Assembly: GCF_003324165.1 (NCBI RefSeq)
Contig: NW_025407846.1
Span: 124,001 to 188,000, forward strand
Source of the DNA: Naegleria lovaniensis
Taxonomy: Eukaryota; Heterolobosea; Eutetramitea; Acrasida; Naegleriidae
DNA: 64,000 nt
Reading direction: 5' to 3'
In this document: positions 20,957 to 30,349 of the stretch, in pieces
Position numbering within the stretch: position 1 is the first letter of the stretch
How the letters are laid out: every line of letters starts with the position of its first letter
The notes under the pieces: model-generated
What the model was told of the DNA's origin: nothing
Database searches by the model: none
The model's input: only the letters and a program-made list of their open reading frames with translations
Program-made: the position numbers and the translations under genes

Positions 20957-22930
20957 TTATTGACCTGGAGGTTTTAAGGGTTCGGTTCCTGTTTTAGCAT
21001 GCCATCTGTTGGTAGCATCACTACTGGCCAGATCAGCCATGACCTTTGCAAAAATACTTGGCACAATTTCTTCTCCAGTCGCTTTCTTGTACACATCTTT
21101 CACAATTTGTTTAGTTAAGGTGTACTTATTATCCTTAAATGCTTTCACCACTAGTTCTCGTAGCCTGCTTTCTTGTTCTGTGTACTCGGGTTTGTGCTTT
21201 AAAATTCTGGCATTGTTGAACTCGACAGAAATTTCATCTAGGATGTTTTGAAAATCCTCTTCCTTGGCTTGTTTGATGTATCTTGAAGATGATTCATTCT
21301 TTCTCTTCTTGAGGTAGGATTCGCTGCACACACCCCACTGCTTGAGAATATCACAAAGGAAGTTTCGTAACTCGCTCTCCACGCTCTGTATAGGTCTGTT
21401 TGTGGATGAGCCAGATCTTGATCCAGGTTTTGGTGTTTCGTGTAGTAAAATAGAAAGATCCCTAAACTTTGACTCTAACATAATCTTCATCTCTAGCTCC
21501 CTCTTTTTCCACATTTCCTTAAGTGTGACTGCAACAAATGCTCGAAATTCACTCTCAAATTCATGATCAACATCGTACTTTAACACCCAATATGCGGCAA
21601 TATCTTGTGAATCTGTCTTCACTTTAACAGCGATTTCTTCAAGAAGTTGCTTGGCTTTCTCAGGCTCAATTCCTGTTTTTTCAACAAAGTTTCTTCGAAC
21701 CACTCGTTTCTCCGTGTGGAAAAGATATAATAGATACTCCCTGAAGGCTGCTGTTTTTGGATATTTGAGCAGTGTCCATGGATTTTTGTCCAACTCTTTG
21801 AGCTTGATAATTTTCTCGTTGAATTCAGATCTTAGGACCCATCTTCCATCTACATAAACTCCGTACTTTTGTAAAGCAGATGTTAATTCTTCGTCACTTC
21901 TTATACGAGTTGCTAATTCTCTTATTTTAGCAAAAGGCAAAATCTTGGCAAGGTACAGGGCATAATATACTTGTCGCTCTCCAAACTTGATTTTCTTTAT
22001 AGCACCAAGAGACCCTTGCGCCATAGATGATTGATCCTCCTCTCTGTATTGAACAAGTTGTTTGAGATAGGCTGTTGGAGGAACGTTAAACTTCACAGGT
22101 TCGTCTCTCTGCTCAAACAGATTCTCTATATGTTGTCTTGAGTCATGAGGAGGATAAAAAGCAAGTGCCACAGGTTTTTCACTATTTTCCTGGTCTTTCA
22201 TAAACTGATAAGATCTTTCAAGAGCTTTTCTGTCAGATTGTAGTCTGAAATTTGTGGTTCCTGTTGTTTGTGACGTCGTGTTTGACTCTGCTTTTTCGTC
22301 ACCTTCTCCTTCGGTCCCTTCATCAGTTTTCTTTTTTCTTACAACCTTAGTCTTTCCAGTCGAATAACCCTCGTTGATGTGTTGAAAACTTGGTCGTAGT
22401 TGAAGCATATTCCATAATGGAGTTAAATGCAATTGGTTTCCTCTCAAAATTCCAACAGCATAATTGGCTTTGACCGGTACAGAAGTTGAAGACAAGGAAA
22501 AACTTGAATATTCTTGTCCAGTATCCGAATCAAAGTGTTCGCTTCTTGTATTCACTTCAAACTCCATTTCCATCTTTTTATGATTAGGCTTGAATCGTAC
22601 TTCTTTTAATTGATTTAAATTATAATTATTTTCCTTAGGACGCATCGGGTATTGCAAAACGTAAAGTTTATCCGACAATTTATGAGATAAATACACTTCA
22701 AATCTCTTTATAACTTCATCACCACTTTGGTCTGTCATTGTTACATCTCCTTCTGCATCCAAAGTAGAATTCGTTGGCTGATTTTGAAAACTATGTAGAG
22801 TACCATGCGAAGAACTAGTATTTATGGACTGTGCAATTGGTCCGATATCAAGTCCTTGCAAATCATCATCATCTTGAGTCATCATGTTGTTATTTGAAGA
22901 TGAGGATGCTGTTTGTTTGTCGTTCAGCAT
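20957..22930 (-). CDS. POLR3E: RNA polymerase III subunit RPC5
   Basis: Single exon, 657 residues. RPC5 (Rpc37 in yeast) pairs with RPC4 in a TFIIF-like heterodimer needed for Pol III initiation, termination and reinitiation. Family features seen are FEVYLSHKLSDKLYVLQYPMRP near residue 75, the Sin-like motif YAVGILRGNQLHLTPLWNMLQLRPSF near 155-180 (given here as marks only), and QYREEDQSS with the following helical region. The long C-terminal half carries winged-helix-like units as in metazoan RPC5 and unlike the shorter yeast protein. The start follows eight A and is head to head with the P450 gene. Confidence 0.85.
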   Translation of the reverse strand: MLNDKQTASSSSNNNMMTQDDDDLQGLDIGPIAQSINTSSSHGTLHSFQNQPTNSTLDAEGDVTMTDQSGDEVIKRFEVYLSHKLSDKLYVLQYPMRPKENNYNLNQLKEVRFKPNHKKMEMEFEVNTRSEHFDSDTGQEYSSFSLSSTSVPVKANYAVGILRGNQLHLTPLWNMLQLRPSFQHINEGYSTGKTKVVRKKKTDEGTEGEGDEKAESNTTSQTTGTTNFRLQSDRKALERSYQFMKDQENSEKPVALAFYPPHDSRQHIENLFEQRDEPVKFNVPPTAYLKQLVQYREEDQSSMAQGSLGAIKKIKFGERQVYYALYLAKILPFAKIRELATRIRSDEELTSALQKYGVYVDGRWVLRSEFNEKIIKLKELDKNPWTLLKYPKTAAFREYLLYLFHTEKRVVRRNFVEKTGIEPEKAKQLLEEIAVKVKTDSQDIAAYWVLKYDVDHEFESEFRAFVAVTLKEMWKKRELEMKIMLESKFRDLSILLHETPKPGSRSGSSTNRPIQSVESELRNFLCDILKQWGVCSESYLKKRKNESSSRYIKQAKEEDFQNILDEISVEFNNARILKHKPEYTEQESRLRELVVKAFKDNKYTLTKQIVKDVYKKATGEEIVPSIFAKVMADLASSDATNRWHAKTGTEPLKPPGQ

Positions 22931-23100
22931 TTTTTTTCACTTGTAGGCTTTTGTTCGAATTTTAAATTGCATCTGTTGATCGTTGAAGGATTCATTACTC
23001 CAACAATGAATGAGGGTACAACATTGATTTCAAAAAAAAAGATGTTTTTGAATTGATTTTACGTGCCAAATTATGAATAGTTGGAAATTTATTCAAAAAA

Positions 23101-24682
23101 ATGTTTTTAATCCTTTTTTCGTCTTTCCTCATTCTTTTCATCACGTACCATTTGTATCATTATTCGTTGCATCGCAAGGAAGTGAATCGAGTGAAACATA
23201 TTCCAGGATATTCCTTTTATTCCTATTTTACGTTAAAGTTATTTGCTCCTGAACAAGATTTCCTCTTTCTTCCTCGCTCACAAGCCTTGAATGCTGCCAA
23301 GTTCGGAAAACATAATATTTGGAGAATTACAATGGGAACTGATACGATTTGCTTTGTAGTTAATCCCGAGCATTACAAAGATATTTTGGTAACAAAAGCC
23401 AAATTATTTAGAAAACATCCATTATTTAATAATTTAAATATCGACTATAGGGTAAAGAACGTGTTCACAGATTATGGAGATTCCTGGAAAAGACATAGAC
23501 AGTTAACACAACCAAGCTTTTCAGATGATAATCTTGCCAAAATATTGAAAGAACATGTACATCGTATTTCGAATCGATTGGTGGAAAAGATTTGGGAAGG
23601 AAGAAACTTGGAAAATAATTGTGTAGTGATCAATGATTGGATGAGAAGAGTGACACTGGATGTTATAAGTAATGCTGGATTTGGAGCTGAGTTTGATTGT
23701 CTTGGAAATGAAAAGGATATTCTCCCTCTTATTGCTAAAACAATTGTTCAAGTATTATCAGCAGGATTACTATTCAACAGAAGATATATTGAACCTTTTA
23801 CAAAATTTTTCTTCCCTTCCAAGTACAAGTTGGTATTTAAGGAATGGCCATCCATTCTTCGTAACATGGTTGACAGGAGAGAGAAGGAGATTGAGCTGGA
23901 GAAAGAAAGTGGAGAGATTTATAAGAGCAACTTAATTTCTCAAATGCTTCTTGCCAAAGAAGAGGAACCAACCGATGGCGTCAAAAAAGGTTTTACAAAG
24001 GATGAGGTAGTGGCTAACTCGCATGCATTTATGCTTGCTGGAGATGAAACAAGTCAACAAACATTGATATGGATGTTTTACTTTATTTCTAGGCATGAAA
24101 ATGTTCAGGAAAAATTAAGAGAAGAGGTTATTAGAGAGGTTCCTCTAGAGGGTATTGACTTTGAGCTCTATCAAAACAAGGAAAAACTTATTTATGCTAG
24201 AAATGTGCTAAATGAGACTCTAAGGCTAAAAGGTCCTGTTCACACCAACACCAGATACACCTTAAAACCAGTAGAAATTGCTAACAAAACTATTCCTAAA
24301 GGCGTGACGGTCGAAATGAAGTTTTGTGTGTCACAAATGGACACAGAAATTTGGGGTGAAGATGCCTTACTGTTCTGCCCAGAAAGATTTGAACGGCCAG
24401 AAATCAAAGATCTACTCAAACAAAATAGATATACTTTCATACCCTTCAGCATTGGGCCAAGAACATGTATTGGAATGAAGTTTGCAGAAATGGTAAGTAA
24501 TCCAAGCAAGAAATTTTGTTTATTGGAACTTGATTTAATAGGAAATTTTGGATGTTGTCTGCAGAATGGTTAGAAACTATGACATGAAATGCCAAAATCA
24601 AGGTGAAATTAAGGAGGTTGCCGGAATTACTCTAAAGCCAGCGGATGATATTGTTGTCAAACTGGAAAAGCGAGGAGTATAA
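23101..24682 (+). CDS. Cytochrome P450 (CYP4-like)
   Basis: Exons 23101-24492 and 24542-24682, with a 49-nt GT-AG intron, give 510 residues. The N-terminus is a membrane anchor (MFLILFSSFLILFITYHLY), so the enzyme should sit on the ER facing the cytosol. The oxygen-binding I-helix reads FMLAGDETSQQT, the K-helix ETLRL, then PERF and the heme loop FIPFSIGPRTCIG with the heme thiolate at about Cys456. The overall motif style resembles CYP4-like fatty-acid or terpene hydroxylases, but the substrate cannot be read from sequence. A sterol 14-demethylase role is unlikely, since the CYP51 signature is not seen. Confidence 0.9.
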
Positions 24683-24841
24683 CTCATGTCAGGTCTTAAA
24701 TGAATGATCAATCACTCACATGGATAACAACCATCCATGTCCATTCTACCCCATCTCGCACAACTTGAGTTTTTTGCCAAACAAAAATCATGCACCATTA
24801 AGTTCACAATATTATTTTTATTTTGTCATTCTGCAACGTGT

Positions 24842-26095
24842 CTATGGTTCTAGAGGCTGGATGTGAGAAAGATTGTTGTCACCAATGGGAGGACCAACAA
24901 GAACTGTAGTTGTTGTTGTACTAGTAATCATTCCTGCTTGGTTCATTGTATTTGGATAAGGTGGGGGAGGATAGTCTCCTTGCATGCCAATAGGGTTGAA
25001 TATTGGTTGAGGAATATAATTATCATTTTGAATAGGATAAGGAATTGGTGGTTGAAAATTCATATTTTGATCAATCACATGCTGCTGTTGCTGGTAGACA
25101 TGGGGTTGAACATAATTTACAATGCCTTCATTTGAATAATTTGTGACCACTTCTCGAATTGGAGGAGCAATACCTTTTTGATTGACCTCAGTCACTTGGA
25201 CACGTGATGTTACCGCAGATGGTGGTTGAGAGGGTGGAATACTTTGTGAAGTATTATTCTTGTGTGAATTATCGTGCGCAATTTTATCCCTCTTGTGTTT
25301 CTTTTTTTCGTCGACCTTACCGTCGTCCTCCTCAGGTACTTGAGATTCGTCCACAATCTTGTTGATGGTTTGTCGCATCTTCTTTTTTACAAAGGCATAC
25401 ACCATTACAATGGCAGCAAATCCCAAACCTAATAGAGGAACCAAAAAGCTTGGAATGGTGATGATAATGGTGTTGTCCGAGTAGGGTTTCTGTTCAAAGC
25501 CAAATTGAACCTTACCGTATTCTTGTGCTGCCAGATCAGAACTTACATCCACATACATGTATGGAATGTTTTTACAGTTTTGAAATAAGGCAGAATGTTG
25601 ATAATTATCTCTATTAAGGTCAGCATTGATGGGATATTTAGAGGAAGTAATAACACATGAATCGACATCTATACTAAGGGAAAACCTATTATCTGGTTTC
25701 GTTGACGAGATAACACTTGCAGTGAACACAAGTTGTTGATCTGACCTTTCTGTATCATTCACTTGAATGTAAAAGTACTTGGTTTGACGACCCACTAATT
25801 TGACCTTCATACCAGTGTACATGGGTTGATATTGAACGGATGATTTGAATACTGTTCGTGGCGTTGCAGACCCACTACTGTGAGGAGTGTTTTTCAGTGG
25901 AAGGGACGACAAAGACGATAATGGAAGTGCGTGCAAGGAGAGACCTTGAACGTGATTCAGAGATGGGTGTCCAAATACTAGCAGAACAATGATGATTGCT
26001 TTCACGATCCAATCCAACAATAAATATTTGGCCGTAATCGAAGGATTAAGGCGCACTTTTCGCCTCAAGTTGGAACATCGGAAATATTTGATCAT
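24842..26095 (-). CDS. Type I membrane protein, related to its neighbour
   Basis: Single exon, 417 residues. A hydrophobic segment near residues 30-45 (AIIIVLLVFGHPSLNHVQG) could be a signal peptide or anchor. An extracellular beta-rich domain follows (GMKVKLVGRQTKYFYIQVND; FSLSIDVDSCVI). A second membrane helix lies near residue 222 (SFLVPLLGLGFAAIVMVYAF), then a Lys-rich stretch and a Pro/Gln/Thr-rich cytoplasmic tail ending near TSTTTTTVLVGPPIG. The next gene has the same order of parts and a similar Thr-rich VFV/VLV motif in its tail, so the two are diverged tandem paralogues. Function unknown. Confidence 0.7.
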   Translation of the reverse strand: MIKYFRCSNLRRKVRLNPSITAKYLLLDWIVKAIIIVLLVFGHPSLNHVQGLSLHALPLSSLSSLPLKNTPHSSGSATPRTVFKSSVQYQPMYTGMKVKLVGRQTKYFYIQVNDTERSDQQLVFTASVISSTKPDNRFSLSIDVDSCVITSSKYPINADLNRDNYQHSALFQNCKNIPYMYVDVSSDLAAQEYGKVQFGFEQKPYSDNTIIITIPSFLVPLLGLGFAAIVMVYAFVKKKMRQTINKIVDESQVPEEDDGKVDEKKKHKRDKIAHDNSHKNNTSQSIPPSQPPSAVTSRVQVTEVNQKGIAPPIREVVTNYSNEGIVNYVQPHVYQQQQHVIDQNMNFQPPIPYPIQNDNYIPQPIFNPIGMQGDYPPPPYPNTMNQAGMITSTTTTTVLVGPPIGDNNLSHIQPLEP

Positions 26096-27573
26096 GATGA
26101 ATATTATTAATTTTTGGATTCTGCAAGTGAGCTGAAACTAGTAAAAGATAGAGGATGAGAATGATAGATTGTAGTTTTTTTGTTTCTTTGATTTTGCAAT
26201 CATGTTATCCAATGAACTTTAAATTCGCGGCAAAAAATAAGAGATGTGGAACTTGGTGAGAGATAGACAGTTTTTAATCCTAGTAGCGGATTGAATCTGG
26301 AAGGGGAATGGAAGGAATGTACTGATCCTCAGAACGGTCATTGGGATTGGTCACAAATACAGTGGTCGTATACGACGTTGTCGTTGTAGTGTTGGAATCA
26401 TAGAGTATGGTTGTGGACTGAAGTGTCACGCCTACTTCTGGAGGTGAAACAATTGGTGTTGGTAGTTGAGGTATTCTAGGAACTGCCACAGTGGCTTGTT
26501 GTTGTGCATGATTGAAAGTGGAAGGAAGAGAAGTGTGTTGATAGTACTCGACTGCTTGTTGCTCAAGATCAGGAATATCATCTCTGTGCTCATGTTGAGA
26601 ATTGTTTGTTGTGACGAATGCATTCGAAGAGGATGGAGCTACCACCTGTACATGATCTTGTTTGGAATCGATCGATTCTACTTCGTCAGAACAAAGCTCA
26701 GCCTCAAAGACATTTCTTTTGTATTCCCTAGAAGGATTCGAGTGTTGTGTGGTATTGCTGTTAAAATTGTTGAGGGGTACATTGGTGAATTCAACTTTAT
26801 GATTCTCCACTACATGAAAAGCTGCTTCATCTCGATTGGCGACACTTCGGTTTCTCACAGCAGTTTCCATTTCTTCCTTAATGAATCCTCCAATTTTTCC
26901 CATGACATCTTTAGCTTGTTCAATCTTGGAGACCACTCCTCCTGAAACGACTTGATCCGTCATTTGTTTTGCTCTGAGTGCGGCTGAAGAAGCCTTTCTT
27001 TTAATAATGGCCCAATATCCTGATGGCACGAGGAGCATTGCTACGAAAATGACACCGAGAGGTATGAGTGTGGCATAGAGGATGGTTGTCAAATCAGAGT
27101 CAGAATTTTCAAAGGAATAACTGAATTGAAGAGAGCCATATCCTGCCTGCGTCAGAAAGGGTGGTTTCATCGATACAAACACGATTGGAGCTGGGTCCGA
27201 GGATTTGAGTTGAAAATTCCATGTATAAGTCATTTCCGATGTGTCTACACTAAGGGTTTTAGGAAAATCTGAAATTGGTGTACTCAATGTTGCATTCATT
27301 GTAAATGTCATTTTGAAGGCATCACTGGGTGACGAGGACGAACGCACTTTGGCAGTAATCTTCAATGTGACTGATCCTTGTTTTAACGTTGAGACGTACA
27401 AGTAATAATATTGTGTTGATGTCCCTTGAAAGGTCAAGGTTGTTGCCACAGATGGTTGAATATATGAGGGATTATTAACGCTGGATTGTTGAATACTCCT
27501 ACTCAACGTTGATTTCATTACATAAAGTGCGCTACCATCTTGTATGAATGAGTGTATCAACAGGATGGACAAT

Positions 27574-27593
27574 GGGAAGTGCCACTAATTACA
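27574..27593 (+). repeat. Left terminal inverted repeat of the transposon
   Basis: Twenty bases, 18 of which match the reverse complement of 30099-30118. The inner twelve-plus bases GCCACTAATTACA are identical in both ends. Preceded by the AAT duplication. Confidence 0.85.
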
Positions 27594-27619
27594 CTTTTTA
27601 GTTGCTGGAGGGGGTGGAG

Positions 27620-27650
27620 GCAATTTCATCGGTTTCACCGATGAAATTGC
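27620..27650. repeat. Perfect 14-bp hairpin in the left subterminal region
   Basis: GCAATTTCATCGGT (27620-27633), a TTC loop, then ACCGATGAAATTGC (27637-27650). It lies inside the transposon between the left end and the transposase gene, next to a G-rich stretch (27608-27620). It may be a transposase or host-factor binding site, or affect the 5' UTR of the transposase mRNA. I found no equivalent hairpin at the right end. Confidence 0.6.
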
Positions 27651-27747
27651 ATCCCGCCTTCAGTTCCCACCAAAACTAAACGTTCAAATTTAATTAATTT
27701 AAAATAATAATTATTATTAATAAAGTGAATAAATATTTACCTCATGT

Positions 27748-29991
27748 ATGGCTTTAATAACAAGAACAAAACAAATGGTGAAACGTCAAACCTTACTCGC
27801 TCCAATCAAGAAACAGATTCCAGTAGATTTTTACACAAGTGAAGAAAATCTTGACCAATATCAACTCTTCATGAATAGGTATTGCTTTCTCACAATGACA
27901 AGGCTTCAAATAATTCCATCTCAAAAGCAAGCAATTCATTCAGCTGGAGCACGTTTGTATCAACAAATCAAAAACCACTCAGAACTTCTCGATGCAATTA
28001 CTGATGTTCACTCAAACCTATTCACAACATCACATGAAGAATTCACAGTCCTATCTAAATCTGGTCGTGAATGGCTGGAGCAAAGGACTAGCAAGAGAGG
28101 TCGAGTTACAAAGCAAGACCAACTGCGTAAATCAATACAAGACCTTCAGTTACAAAGAAGTAACATACTTGAATTGAAATCCTCAACTCAGGATGAGGTG
28201 TTGTTGGCAGAATATGACAAACAATTGCAAGAACTGGACTTCAAAACACTTGACAAAAAGCAAGCGATTGCATATCTCGAAAGGAAAGCAGCTGAACAAA
28301 GGATCCGTAGACACAACAGCAGCACGAACAAAATTGAAAAGAAGAGAGGACGTCCACGGAAAGCATCAGGAATGGCTCAAAGACTTCAAGCAGTAGTTGA
28401 AGGAACTGGTATTGCCTCTGCATCAGAGAGAAGAAGAGATTCATTTGTTCACACTCCTATGAACGGTGTTGATTTGGTTAAAGAAGCAAACGCTAAATTA
28501 TCAGAAGAAGGATTTCGTCCTTACAGCAGGTCTGGAATGTTACGGTATGTCGTTCCAAGGTGCAAAAGTAGTCGAGAGGGTAAACGACATGACTCTGAAG
28601 CTACTGTTAAACTTACCAAACCGTCAAACGACCTGACTGAGGAACATGTTGATCTACATGCTACCCATTCTCTCAACAAATACATCAAGCAGTTGTGTTG
28701 TCTATTGCCTGAAGAAAGTACAGCTATTTCTTTGGATGAAAAAGCGAAAATACCAACAAAAGGAGCGGCTGTATCGACATCAACACAAATAGCAATGACT
28801 TCCAGTAGCAAAGTTTCACTACCAGACCATGATTTTCCAAAAGGTAAAGAGAATTCAATCACTCCAAATGTTGCTGCATTGTTACGTGCGGTTGTTGGTG
28901 GTAATAACAGTCTTCGTTGGATGGTGGAAAAAGTGTATGTGAGAAGTAGTTCTAACGCCGAGTTTTTGAAGACCACTAGTCGAGATAAGGACAAGATGTT
29001 GTGTGATCTGGTTTTCTTCCTCGAGAAGCTGAAGGAAACCGGAAAGCTTCTTCCGTTATTTTTTTGTAACACTGACAACTGTGTAAACGTTGCTCCCCAG
29101 AACCGGAAGGTGCAGGTGAGGATGTTCTACGTATTCATTTGCTTCGACCTTGATGCTCTCATCCACACATCCTTTGCCGCAGGAGGTAGTAAGTACAATC
29201 GTGTTGAGCGATGTATGGCTCCGCTTTCAAAAGGCTTGGTGGGTGTTATTGATTTGGATGATGAAAGTTTTGCAAGCAAGCAACAGAATCATCATTCAGC
29301 TTTAATCAAACTCACAAATATCTTCAACCAAAAGGGTGGCAAGGATGTACAGGCGTACTATGCTAGTGTATTCCAACAAGACCGTATTCGAGATTTACCT
29401 GGATGGCCATCTTTTGCTAGCATTGATGCTTTTTTGGAAGGAAAAGATATTACTGATTTGGAAGAAGAGAAGAAGGTGAAGGCAATACTTTTTAAACTCC
29501 ACACACACTCAGAGCATGGTAATGGGTTGAACATCTTTTGTCTCCGCAAGTGCAATGATCCAAGTTGCTGTCCACCAAAAAGAGCAACTAAATATTGGGA
29601 ATTGATGGAAAAGTTTGATGGTTTCATTCCATCTCCAATCCTCGATGAAAGTAATCCTGGTCATTATTTGTCGTTTGAAAAACGAAACAATGTGGAAGGA
29701 GTTAGAATGGATGAAGGGTTTCCGAGCGTTAAGGATGATGTCAAAACTTGTTCCCTTTGCGATCGTAGAGTCCACTCCGACATTGATTTAACGATTCACA
29801 TGAAAGTGGTGCACCCGAACAAAACCCAAAATCAGCTTGATGGTAGTCTTGACAAGGATGCACGAGTAAATCAAGTCGAGAAAACGCAGTTGGAAGGAAG
29901 GTCATTGTCTGCTCAGATAAACAGCATCGAAAGAAGGGCACAAGAGCAACCTTTGCGAGCTCGGGCAAAGAGACGCTTTTTGAACAAGTGA
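27748..29991 (+). CDS. DDE-like transposase with AT-hook and C2H2 finger
   Basis: Uninterrupted 747-residue frame inside the element. Visible parts are a helical N-terminus, an AT-hook (KKRGRPRK, about residue 200), a core starting with YSRSGMLRYVVPRCKSSREG, and a C2H2 zinc finger near residues 668-690 (CSLCDRRVHSDIDLTIHMK). The core resembles uncharacterised transposase-like proteins common in invertebrate genomes, from memory. Likely catalytic acids are D330 in SLDEKAKIP, D443 in CNTDNC and E487 in KYNRVERCMAPLS. The start context differs from the host genes (no A run). Absence of stops or frameshifts suggests recent activity. Confidence 0.75.
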   Translation: MALITRTKQMVKRQTLLAPIKKQIPVDFYTSEENLDQYQLFMNRYCFLTMTRLQIIPSQKQAIHSAGARLYQQIKNHSELLDAITDVHSNLFTTSHEEFTVLSKSGREWLEQRTSKRGRVTKQDQLRKSIQDLQLQRSNILELKSSTQDEVLLAEYDKQLQELDFKTLDKKQAIAYLERKAAEQRIRRHNSSTNKIEKKRGRPRKASGMAQRLQAVVEGTGIASASERRRDSFVHTPMNGVDLVKEANAKLSEEGFRPYSRSGMLRYVVPRCKSSREGKRHDSEATVKLTKPSNDLTEEHVDLHATHSLNKYIKQLCCLLPEESTAISLDEKAKIPTKGAAVSTSTQIAMTSSSKVSLPDHDFPKGKENSITPNVAALLRAVVGGNNSLRWMVEKVYVRSSSNAEFLKTTSRDKDKMLCDLVFFLEKLKETGKLLPLFFCNTDNCVNVAPQNRKVQVRMFYVFICFDLDALIHTSFAAGGSKYNRVERCMAPLSKGLVGVIDLDDESFASKQQNHHSALIKLTNIFNQKGGKDVQAYYASVFQQDRIRDLPGWPSFASIDAFLEGKDITDLEEEKKVKAILFKLHTHSEHGNGLNIFCLRKCNDPSCCPPKRATKYWELMEKFDGFIPSPILDESNPGHYLSFEKRNNVEGVRMDEGFPSVKDDVKTCSLCDRRVHSDIDLTIHMKVVHPNKTQNQLDGSLDKDARVNQVEKTQLEGRSLSAQINSIERRAQEQPLRARAKRRFLNK

Positions 29992-30098
29992 TTCATTTTT
30001 AATTAATTAAATTAAAAATAAATAAAAATTATTTTGAAAAAAAAAATTTTAAATTTGAATTTAATTCCAAAAGCCAAACCCCCCTCCCCCCCATGTTC

Positions 30099-30118
30099 TG
30101 TAATTAGTGGCTCCTCCC
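30099..30118 (-). repeat. Right terminal inverted repeat of the transposon
   Basis: The outer end of the right terminus; reads GGGAGGAGCCACTAATTACA on the minus strand. Just inside it is a C-run pair (six C, T, seven C at 30079-30092), which makes a G-rich strand comparable to the G-rich stretch at the left end. Followed by the AAT duplication. Confidence 0.85.
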
Positions 30119-30349
30119 AATAGAATAGTTGCAACCAACAACAGTCGGGATGGAGGTGACAAAAGTACCTTTGAACTCAATCTCCCACCACTCATCGTAG
30201 TTGGCAATTTTTTTTAAGGTGGAAATGAACCTTTGAATAACAAGAGAGATACAAAAGTTGTAATTATTACACTTCATGCAACGTTGATCTGAAACTTGAC
30301 AACTTGAAAGGTTTAACAGAATAAGGCTTTTCTCTTAATTAAGCATTTT

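Larger units (their letters stand above)
27574..30118. mobile_element. Complete DNA transposon, 2545 bp
   Basis: Left end GGGAAGTGCCACTAATTACA (27574-27593) and right end, read on the minus strand, GGGAGGAGCCACTAATTACA (30118-30099) match at 18 of 20 positions. AAT flanks both sides (27571-27573 and 30119-30121), a 3-bp target-site duplication. One long uninterrupted gene (27748-29991) fills the element and encodes a DDE-like transposase. Both ends carry G-rich subterminal stretches. Ends starting GGG and a 3-bp duplication resemble PIF/Harbinger elements, but the protein is of a different look, so the superfamily is open. Insertion into a coding exon and nearly identical ends imply a recent jump. 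Confidence 0.85.
26280..30195 (-). pseudogene. Type I membrane protein gene split by a transposon
   Basis: The main part (27570-26280) has an ectodomain, a membrane helix near FENSDSDLTTILYATLIPLG and the following hydrophobic stretch, and a long polar tail with TTTTTTSYTTTVFV. It has no credible start or signal peptide of its own. The missing 5' part lies beyond the transposon: ATG at 30195-30193, then 25 codons (MSGGRLSSKVLLSPPSRLLL, then VATIL) and two bases. Leaving out the transposon and one AAT copy joins TT to G and continues as SILLIHSFIQDGS in frame, giving a classic signal peptide and 455 residues in total. In this allele the gene is interrupted. Another allele, if the genome is not homozygous here, may be intact. 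Confidence 0.75.

Noticed and set aside
27574-30118. Assignment of the transposon to CACTA elements because CACTA occurs in its ends
   Set aside because: CACTA elements begin with that word; here the ends begin GGGA and CACTA lies inside the repeat, so the match is coincidental.
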